Part shown: positions 55,777-64,000 of the stretch, one piece after another
Layout of the letters: every line of letters starts with the position of its first letter
How positions within the stretch are numbered: position 1 is the first letter of the stretch
From: Sparassis latifolia
Lineage: Eukaryota > Basidiomycota > Agaricomycetes > Polyporales > Sparassidaceae
Assembly (NCBI GenBank): GCA_018466975.1
Contig: JAENRS010000016.1
Span: 62,001-126,000, forward strand
Direction of reading: 5' to 3'
Length of the DNA stretch: 64,000 nt
Position numbers and translations under genes: made by a program
Notes under the pieces: generated by a model
Database searches by the model: none
Seen by the model: only the letters and a program-made list of their open reading frames with translations
What the model was told of the DNA's origin: nothing

Positions 55777-58004
55777 ATGAGTTTGCCCTCCGAGGACAAG
55801 TTTGCACGTTTAAATGTGTCAAGAACAGGAATATTTCTGCAGAAAGCCTGCTTGCAGCACCGTTATATACGTTCCAAGGACAACTCCAACATCGTGGAGC
55901 GGCCTGAGCGCCTCCGCGCGGTACATATTGGTCTGGCAGCTGCTATTGCTCATTTGGAGGACGCCATCGCGTCGTCCGGGGATCCTTTGTCCAAGCCAGG
56001 TGCGACCCACGCGGCAAACACCACCCCTGACCCGGACGAACTGGCATCGGCACTCGGAAAGTTGAAGCTTTCCTCCGCCAGCTCTCTGGCGGCCCAGGAC
56101 CAAGCATACCGCATTCCTGTCAGTTTCGTGCATAGCAGCGCTTCAGTAGATATTTTGGACAATCCTGCGGTCAAATTTATACACGGCGACATTGAACGCG
56201 ATGTTTATTTGGAAGACTTGAAGACTTGGGCTCAAGACAGCCACGACAAGATCGCGAAGGGAGAAAGTGAACTCCCAGACCACCTGCCTCAAGGCGATTT
56301 GTATTGTATAGTTTTCTTCAATCCTTTTTGCCACCGTAGCACTGACTTGCGAACAGTGTGCCCGGCCTCGGTAGATGCCATTCAAGGTGCTCTAGGTACA
56401 GTCTGTGAAGCGGTCGACGCAATTATCAGTTCCGCAAGTCCTCCATCAGCCCGGAATCCCGAGCCTATGGATTTTACGCGTGCCTTTGTGGCCATTCGTC
56501 CTCCAGGACATCATTGCGGGGAGGTGAGCGAAGGGCGCGTGTTGCATCATGCAGTACATTCACTTCCGTCCAGGACACTCCTTTGGGCTTTTGTTTCGTG
56601 AATAATGTTGCAGTTGCAGCCGCGCACGGTGAGACAGCTATGTTTGTACTCCATTTTATTTTACCGAGACCGTTCTGTGGCAGCCCATTTGAAGCACGGT
56701 ATTAACCGCGTCGTGATCTTAGACATCGATTTGCACCATGGTAGGTGGGAAACTGTAACGAGTTGTCAGTGTCCGACTCAGCCATATGCACAGGAAATGG
56801 CACACAGTCAATAGCTTGGCAAATCAACGAGGAAAGCTATCGGAAAACTCTGGAAGAGTCGTACGTCTCTCCTTCCGGTGAATCTAGCCTTCAAATATAC
56901 TACGGAAGTATACATGATATACTATCTTACCCTTGCGAGGTACGGCGAGAAGTTTTCTATCTCTTCCGACACACACTCGAACCATTGTCTGCGTTCTCAG
57001 GACGGAAAAGTAGACCTTGTCCAAGCAGCTTCTGTCTCCATACATGGGTCACACGGCCAACATATTGAAAATATCCACCTCAAACCTTACAGTTCGGAGC
57101 GACAGTTTTGGGGGGAACTGTACGCGGGACCCTACGCCAAATTATTAGGTAGGGCTGGCAACTTCCTTGATGGCACTGGGGGTCCCGGGAATGACGTGCT
57201 GGTGTTCATCAGGTAATTAATCTCTACGCTTAAGTGCCCCTTCTGACGGGCTTACGTTACCTCGCAGTTGCGGCTTCGACGCGAGCGAGCATGAGCATGC
57301 CTCGATGTCGCGGCACCATCGACGCGTTCCTACTACCTTCTACCAGCGATTCGCTCGGGACGCGGGAAAGTTCGCTGAGCGCTATGCGCACGGCAGACTA
57401 GTCAGCGTCCTGGAAGGCGGTTACAGCGACAGGGCCTTGACAAGCGGGGCTATGGCGCATCTGACAGGGCTACTCAACCTGGATGACAGCGAGATCAATC
57501 AAAACTGGTGGAGCCTGGACAGTTTAGTGCAGGTGCGCTATAGCCCACTTGATCAGTTCCAAGCTCACCCTCTTGCAGCTGGAGAGTGCTACCAAGAAGC
57601 GTCGAGCCGGCAGAGCATCCCTTTCCAAGGCTACGGAACCGTGGCTGGAGCGTGCGCTCGAAATCTTCGCATCCATCGACTCTTCTCATTTACTTACGCC
57701 TTCGTCGTCGCGCGTACCTATCCCGCTATCATCGCGAACACTGCGCGAGCGAAAGAAAGGCTCAAGCAGTGCCGATCCGACGCCGGCGTCGTCACCCCCG
57801 AGGAAGATGGGTCCGCGGAAATCCGGTGGTGCCGACAAGAAAGACGCTGTGCCTTTCATCTTGCCAGCGTCCGTCTCAGAGCCAGCTGATCTCAAGAAAT
57901 ATGCAACGGCACCCGTTAAGTCCGACAGGATTTCGGAGGAGAAGAAGCTCCCCCGGGTTATTCTGCGCCTCGGACCACGCTCCGATGCGCCTCTTAATAC
58001 TTGA
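55777..58004 (+). CDS. HOS3: HOS3-type histone deacetylase
   Basis: A multi-exon gene from the ATG at 55777. Landmarks: NIVERPERLRAVHIGLAAAI, CPASVDAIQGALGTVCEAVD, IRPPGHHCGE, TPLGFCFVNNVAVAAAH, VVILDIDLHHGNGTQ, IYYGSIHDILSYPCE, SVSIHGSHGQHIENIH, CGFDASEHEHASMS and LEGGYSDRALTSG. The His-His pair and the two Asp (DIDLHH, GFDAS) that bind zinc are all present. This combination, especially HGQHIENIHL and the C-terminal Lys/Ser-rich tail, is that of the fungal HOS3 class II deacetylases. It removes acetyl groups from histones. Intact by inspection; the join near 56870 has two possible readings. It starts 249 bp from the divergent RING gene. Confidence 0.9.
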
Positions 58005-58116
58005 TGAGTTCTAGATACTTACGGTTGGACGAATACGAATGCATACCCCGGCGTTTTGATACCAGTTGTGTATTACTGTATATCTTCTCTAGTCGATACG
58101 AGTGTCCAGGTCAGCG

Positions 58117-59227
58117 TCATTGCGACATGAGCGTATGCACAGTCCACTCGTACGCCCCAAGGAACACTGCGCCTCCAGCCGATATCCACAATGTTCGAGG
58201 AACCACACCAGCAAACAGCGCCGACACGCCCTCGGTTAGGTATATCTGCTTAAATCGTGCAGTCAGCGACGGAAGCTTCTCTTTCGAGGTATCCTGCGAG
58301 ATCGAGTCAGTACAACTTTGATAAGCGAAGGCGCGACGGCGAGGACGCACCCTGAGATCAAGCATCACGCGAGTCTTGAGTACGTCTAGCGGAGTCGTCA
58401 GCGCTGCAGCTACACCGCCCGCAAAGCTCCCGCAGACTGCTGCTTCATATGCATGGAGGGGCCTTCTGCCAAGTGAACTGGATAGCTGCAGCTTCAGCAG
58501 CTCGTATAGGGGAAACTGAATGGACGTGAACGGGATCTGCAAAAACGGTTGGTATCCCGCATCGCTCGACGTGGATGAGGAGGAAGGAACGTACTGTGTC
58601 CGACGCACCTCTCGCATGATCGTCGAGCCGAAGCCCCGATAGAAGCCACGCAGACCTTCGTCTGCCAGAACGCGCTTCGCCGCATCCAGCGAAGATGCCA
58701 TTTTCCCATATGTAGACGTCTGAGTGCGCGTCTTGATCACTTCTGTGGGCACACGGACTGCGCAGGCTGCCTGAAACAATCCTGAATGACTAATCACGTT
58801 TTAAACAGGGCTGCACGCACAGTTTCGCCAATAGACGCCGAAACCAAGTGTGTGAGAGGCGCGAGGTCGGGTGAGAATGGTAGCGTCTGCTTCAGCGTGT
58901 CATACGTGCAGAAAAACAGTGCGGCTGAGAAGAATTCCGCATCGGTAACGGGAAACCCTTGGACGGTGAATTCATACCTCCAGGCGCACTACCCACCACG
59001 ACACTTCCGACACCCTTGTAGATCCCTCTGAAGCCCCCAGCTCGGAGAAAGCCTTTCGACGACTGGAGACGCGTCTTGATCGTGTCGATGGGAAAGAAAA
59101 GCAGGTCCACGGATGTCCCGGCTAGTCCGCCTGCCTATGATGATTGTGTCTGATCACAGTGAAGTCGGGATAGATGGACACATACCATAAGAGACTGATA
59201 AAATGTCGGTTTCGCCTGGCCCGACAT
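58117..59227 (-). CDS. PET8: Mitochondrial S-adenosylmethionine carrier
   Basis: Six exons: 59186-59227, 58978-59134, 58821-58924, 58609-58770, 58351-58536 and 58117-58293. They join to 276 codons, 275 residues. Mitochondrial carrier signature three times: [24 protein letters not shown] and [13 protein letters not shown]. The remaining blocks ([52 protein letters not shown]) identify the Pet8/SAMC subfamily of the inner membrane, which brings S-adenosylmethionine into mitochondria in exchange for S-adenosylhomocysteine. Length is normal. Convergent with HOS3 (112 bp apart) and divergent from SEN54. Confidence 0.92.
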
Positions 59228-59468
59228 TGCGGTGGTATATATGACAGTTGCTCGCGTTGAAAACCGTAGTCCTGCGACGTTGGGAAAGAAATATGAGCTA
59301 AGAAAGATTAATGCATAGGTGGTGAGCGCTGCTTGATTCGGAGACTGCTCCGATGCTCAGCGCTCAGCGCTCAAAGCTGTCGACGCGTGAACCAGAGCAC
59401 CTTCCACTTTCGGCGACTCGGGCGCTTCATATCATTTTGGACTCCTCACCATCAGACACTCTTTCAGC

Positions 59469-61112
59469 ATGGATGACTCTCTGGAAAAGCCTTCATCTGT
59501 TGCGAAGCCCGAAAGTAGTGAGGAAAGAGGAGAGGAGGACGAGCAATCTTCTGGAGATGAAGACCAAGGACCAGATTGGACCAAATTGCCGTGAGTCAAG
59601 AATGTCTGCACTCGTCCTCCGTCTCAGGGAAATCAACGTCAGGTCCGGAATTGCTCGTCCGGTGATCCCCAAGCGTGGCGAGAAAGATTTCGAGCCCAAT
59701 GTCACTGGTGGTTCTAATCTGCAGCGTCATGTGTTGGATCGGTCGCGAAATGCGATGTTTGACGCGTTGAGAGCTGCACCCGGCATTTCCAGGTGAGTAT
59801 CACTTATCTCCGAATATTCTGTATATCTTTTCATATCTTTTTTGCTACCTAGCAAATCTATCAGTCATGCCGTATGGTATCCAGATATTGCTCGGGCGCA
59901 TGTCACGGTAGCAAGAGGAGTTCACTTCGCAAACATGGGTCACTCCGTAGCCAGAACGTCCACAGTTCGTGATGGAATGAAAAGGGCGCAGAAAAGGTTG
60001 GAATTGCTCCCGGAGGAAGCGCTCTATCTTGTAGAGAGAGGCGCAATGTTCTGCTGGGAAGCAAGTGATGCGCAGTACGCCGACATTGATGCTATGGAAG
60101 ACTCTGAGGGAGTCCCCATGAGCGTGCAGCAAGCTTTTGCTGAGATGGTCGGTAAAGAGGATTTAACACTCGAGAAATACCAGGTACGTTACTTTGAATC
60201 TTGACGATGCGTGCTTATGTCGCCGCAGGTTTTTGCCTATCTGAGACGATTAGGTTATATGGTGATGCGGACCAAGCCTCCGTCTTCAGACTATCCAACC
60301 CCGCTGCCTGTGAATACGAAGGTGCAAGTGCCGACATCAATCCTTGGGATTCTGTACTCCGGTGTACGGTCTGCAATCTCCAGACTAACACGCATTTTCT
60401 CTCGCGCGTTTGATTGGTGGAGGCCTCTTCTATTCAACCGCTGGCTTCACCACAATATGGACTACCGTGCGCATTCAGAGCTCGCGATTTGTTTGGTGCA
60501 TCTCAATTTTTGGTTACAGATTCTATATTCAAATCGCTACGGTTTTTGCCTTCAGGGTTCGATGCGCCTCTTCACGTGCAACAGTCACCGAATAACCCCC
60601 CTTCCCCGTATGAAATATTCTACAATCTGTACAAGCCGTCGACACCATTTAAAAAAACGGCACCTCCACCCCCAGATTTCTCCGTAGTCGTCGTGAAGTC
60701 TGTACTCCATTCTTCTCGGACTTGGTCCAAGTTGTGCTAACTACTTTTTTGCAGCGCCAGGACGACACCTATGCCCTCGTTGACGGAGCTCACGGCCCTG
60801 TTCGACGTCCTACCCGAACTGCCGCCTCCCGTCCCCCGCAAGCGCATCTCTTACGCGCAACAAAAGCAAGAAAGGGCAGCACCGGCGCCCACCCCTTCTG
60901 CTCCCCCTTTCGGAAAATTACCGCTGTGGCGTCGAATAATTTCATGGGGCCTCAAGCCTCCGTCTACCCCCGCGGCCCCTCCACGGAACCCAAACCCGTT
61001 CTTGGCGCTGAAGACGGGGAAGAAGATGGTCGTTGTCGCGGCGGTGGATGCGGGGACCATAAGTTTCTTCAGGTTTGGTCAAGGTGCATTTAATGAATGG
61101 CCTATGCAATGA
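59469..61112 (+). CDS. SEN54: tRNA-splicing endonuclease subunit Sen54
   Basis: Starts MDDSLEKPSSVAKPE (acidic), with a first intron from 59591 (37 or 52 nt; both keep the frame). Exon 2 gives VIPKRGEKDFEP. Then AVWYPDIARAHVTVARGVHF, LLPEEALYLVERGAMFCW, MSVQQAFAEM and FAYLRRLGYMVMRTKPP, the Sen54 N-terminal domain. The C-terminal part is SIFKSLRFLPSGFDAPL, SLTELTALFDVLPE and KTGKKMVVVAAVDAGTISFF. The last intron uses a donor at AAGTCTGT to keep frame (VVVNARTTP). Sen54 is a structural subunit of the tRNA-intron endonuclease. Complete. Confidence 0.92.
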
Positions 61113-61342
61113 ATCATGTTCGGTACCCACGGCCCTGGCGAAAATATGCAGACGACCGGGTGCGCTATTGCAACGATTTTTAGGACGACGAAGTACTCTT
61201 TCACGTTAGTGAGGGATTGCCACAAACCTATAATGGCAGGTTTCAACTAGATGTTTTAAACAACGCGGTCTAGTCTGCTGCTCGCAGAGGGATGGCATCC
61301 AACGAGTTCAGCAAGACCGCGGGAGAATCGAACAACGGTGGG

Positions 61343-62949
61343 TCACAATGCTTCAACGCTGTCATCGTCTGACTGGTTCCCTTCACGTGAGCGGAGGTCT
61401 CGTAAGGCAAGGAAGAGATCTGGCGAATTCCTTGCGAGGGTGTGCAAGTCAAGACAGGGACATCTGTCGTGGAGGAAATGCGCCAACCGCATCGCGGCAT
61501 CTGTTGTCTCTCTGAGGCCGCGATCACCCTTCCCACAATTCAGTTCTGTAAGTCGTGGGAACATTGTGAGCGACAGCGGCCAAGGTGGAGGGAGGAATAT
61601 GTCCAAACAGCTGATGGTGAGCTGTCGCAATCGCGGACAAAACTGCGCAAATGCATCAATGGCGTATACCGATGGTCGTTCTCTGGGGCTGCCTTCTCCA
61701 ACCCGGAGGTAGAGGTCCTCGAGATTCTGCCACGAGCTTGCTATGTCGTGGATGTCATAATCAGTCAGCATGAAGGGCGAACCATCGCACCAGATGGTGA
61801 AGCTCTGGATTCCGCTTATGCCAAGCAGAGGCTGCACAATATGCATGAAACTGACGCTTGAAGCATTCACAGGTGCGAAACTAGTGACGTCGATCTTCCG
61901 TAGTGATGAGCTGAATTTGGAACATAGGACACAGAAGCAGCTGCGCCATTCATCCAGGTCATCCCAGGATAACCCTAGAAGTGCGACTTCTTGGAGATGA
62001 GGAGAAGATACAGACGCCAGGAGATGGATGACACCTGGGATTGATGGGTCGGAAGTCATTTTAAGTTCTCGCAGAGATGGAAATCCGATCGAAGAGACAT
62101 CGTCCTGGGACGGCTCTCTGAGACCAGAAACAGATAGAAATGCCAGATCCACGAGTCCGCCGCAACAACTGAGAAGCTGGGACGACGAGATGGGTCCTTC
62201 AAGAAATAGGTGCTTCAACCTCGTGAAATGGACGATGTGTTGTATCAACAGCGACGGTCGGATATCGCAGCCTAGATACAGGTAGTTCATTTCAGAGGCT
62301 TCGGAGCTGAGCACGCTGAGTAGCCTCCCAAAAATCTGATCCTCGTTCGTCCCCGTATGGAATGACCACTGCTTCCCGATGGTGACCTCCCGAAGTGACC
62401 CAGTGATAAATGGAAATAATTGCAGTTCGTACAGGGAAGGCGTTGTCGAACAGTCTAAATGACGAAGCACGGGGAAGAGGGCCCGATAATGTGCATGAAA
62501 GACACCAATCGCGCGAAAGACAGAGGGATGAACTTGGATTGCTTCATCAGCGGTCAAAGTCAGCCTGCGGACGCGTCCAGCGTAGCTTTGAAATCTCGCC
62601 CATCGGCTTTCAGCGACGAATCCTTCCAGGACCTGCGGGAAGCAACAGTACTGGCTAGTTCAATATACACTACAGTAGCGATCATGATACAGATACACAC
62701 ATACACACGCCGCACTCTGCCATCGTTCTGCGTCTGCGACAGGAATAGGCCTAATGTTTTCAACAAAGGTAGGATCGTGACATCGTACCACAGCACGTCG
62801 AGTGCTGGGCTGCAGAATGCTGTGGAAACCCGCGCTGAGCTAGCTAATGTGGACGTCCATCCTATAGTATCTCTGCCATCAAACATTTGCCGGAAGACTA
62901 GTCGAAGGATGTCATCATTATGAAGCAAAGGGTGCGACTGCACGTCCAT
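61343..62949 (-). CDS. F-box/LRR-type protein
   Basis: Two exons, 62716-62949 and 61343-62632, with an 83-nt intron, 507 residues. The N-terminus HPLLHNDDILRLVFRQMF with LASSARVSTAFCSPALDVLW has the layout of mushroom F-box proteins. The rest is a series of leucine-rich segments (LKHLFLEGPISSSQL, LRELKMTSDPSIPG, LEDLYLRVGEG, LRQLTISCLDIFL). This family is very large in Agaricomycetes and acts as substrate adaptors of SCF ubiquitin ligases; the target is unknown. The F-box itself is degenerate. Confidence 0.75.
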
Positions 62950-63306
62950 CCTCGTCAGAGCCTTGGAGAGGAAAATTTGAAGAATCAGTGACGGGTGTAG
63001 AAGTTACCAGGCCCACCTACCGGTTCCATCCGTTCTTCAGCTCCGGATCCATCAGCGGCGAATTCCAACTTGATTGAGCATGATCCGACAGTCTTAAGTA
63101 TATATAATGATAGGCATTCCTCACCTGCTCGTCGCGAAACATCGTGTACAAGGCGGGTGTGGCACAGCTAATTTTGCGTTGGAAACAAAAAAGCTGCAGC
63201 TACATGTAAAAAACTACTGGTACAACATATGAGATGAAAGCACTCAGAACAGCGACTCCAAACAGACGGTGGATTCCGCCGCGCTGGAACCGCCACGTCA
63301 TGTTCT
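62950..63306. other. Intergenic between PRP6 and the F-box gene
   Basis: 357 bp. No gene. Holds the PRP6 3' end and the upstream region of the F-box/LRR gene, including TATATATAATG near 63098. Confidence 0.4.
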
Positions 63307-64000
63307 TCACTGCAGAGTAGCAGCAACAAGCTCCAAAATGTCTCTCGTGCCCTCCCCTGTGTCCTTGACGTCCTTGGCGATAGACTGCCACGCAGGAGAA
63401 TGATGAGGTTCCGCGGCGATGCACTTCTTGATGACTTCCTCCTGTTGCTCCTGAAAAAGAGGCATTTACTAAAGAGAACAAAGTACATGCGCAACATACG
63501 CTCACCGAAGTGCCATGTTGTCTCTCAAACTTCAACCACCACGCCCAGATGTCACCCAGATCAGGATTGGCAGAGATCGCACGTTCAAACCATTGCCTCG
63601 CCTTCTCAATCTTGCGCTCGGCCCAAAACAATCTAGCGACAGTGCACAGAATGAGCGGGTCATCGGCTGACTTTTTCAGGGCATCTGCCGAGCGCGACTT
63701 CCGAGTCGGTCGAGGCTCCGCCCATATGGTCATTGACCACAACAACCCAGAAGTCGGACATTCTTGCAAACCTACAAACAAGAAAGTCAGTTTAAACAAC
63801 GACGACTCAAGAGTCGGTTTGCACACCTCTAGCCAGCACTGTTTTCGCCTGTGCAGAACCTCCACTACGTTCTTCGACGCCGACTGCTTCCGCCCAGAGG
63901 ACATCACTGCCCGGGTTTGCCAGCCGCGCCTTGTCAAGAAGAGCTCTCGCCTTGATGCTCCTTCCATCTGACTCCTCTAATCTGCTTGCAAGGATCCATA
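63307..64000 (-). CDS. PRP6: Pre-mRNA splicing factor Prp6, C-terminal part (runs off window)
   Basis: Exons 63828-64000 (open at the right edge), 63506-63771 and 63307-63450, with introns of 56 and 55 nt. Tetratricopeptide/HAT repeats: [48 protein letters not shown] and [20 protein letters not shown], then [20 protein letters not shown]. The end is [17 protein letters not shown]. This matches the C-terminus of Prp6 (human PRPF6), a U4/U6.U5 tri-snRNP protein. Only about 190 residues lie in the window. Confidence 0.92.

Noticed and set aside
60722..61093. 123-codon ORF with His/Arg/Gly-rich product
   Set aside because: Out-of-frame shadow of the last SEN54 exon.

Overview
This is nuclear DNA of a basidiomycete fungus, almost certainly an Agaricomycete. 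Genes carry many short introns (about 45-80 nt, GT..AG). The conserved genes at the right end (histone H3, HOS3-type deacetylase, PET8 carrier, SEN54, PRP6) are fungal in structure. The left three quarters is a nested transposon cluster of kinds typical of mushroom genomes: KDZ elements with CxC2 domains and a TET/JBP gene, a hAT element, Ty3 remnants and an Ndc10/GCR1 (Crypton-like) protein.

Layout. 1-1185 (-): C-terminal half of an Ndc10/GCR1-type protein. 1864-4187 (-): Ty3-type remnants (CCHC protein, integrase plus chromodomain start). 4188-24175: a KDZ element of about 20 kb bounded by ~74-bp inverted repeats. Inside these lie subterminal arrays built on a GGCCCACCGCC box, then six genes: a repeat protein (-), a 1167-residue Zn2Cys6-like/coiled-coil protein (+), an HMG-box-like 'ORF-B' protein (-), a TET/JBP dioxygenase (+), the KDZ transposase (+) and a ~194-residue protein (+). 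24190-24580: further GGGCC boxes outside the repeat. 24995-28021: broken hAT transposase. 28270-28510: Rho3-like pseudogene. 30365-31154: acidic hypothetical (-). 32814-40555: an older decayed KDZ element with an ORF-B paralogue and a KDZ transposase, both riddled with TGA stops. 40749-41330: its CTATATAG subterminal array. 41425-42589 (-): N-terminal half of an Ndc10/GCR1-type protein. This half and the one at the left edge are complementary, co-oriented and in the right order, so the 40-kb cluster may have split one gene. 45287-46960: a small unit flanked by inverted repeats, with a hypothetical gene, a truncated RecQ helicase and a MITE-like sequence.

From about 47 kb the window becomes ordinary gene space: histone H3 (-), a conserved hypothetical (+), two RING-H2 paralogues (-), HOS3-like histone deacetylase (+), mitochondrial S-adenosylmethionine carrier PET8 (-), tRNA endonuclease subunit SEN54 (+), an F-box/LRR-type protein (-) and the C-terminal part of splicing factor PRP6 (-, runs off the right end).

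How it fits together. The young KDZ element carries its transposase, a predicted 5-methylcytosine oxidase (TET/JBP) and DNA-binding-like accessory proteins. The older KDZ element and the hAT element have decayed mainly through in-frame TGA codons where arginine CGA is expected, the signature of deamination of methylated CpG. The window thus shows both the likely cytosine-methylation pressure on elements and an element that carries an enzyme acting on that mark. Exon structures were derived by eye from splice sites and frame and have not been checked against transcripts.
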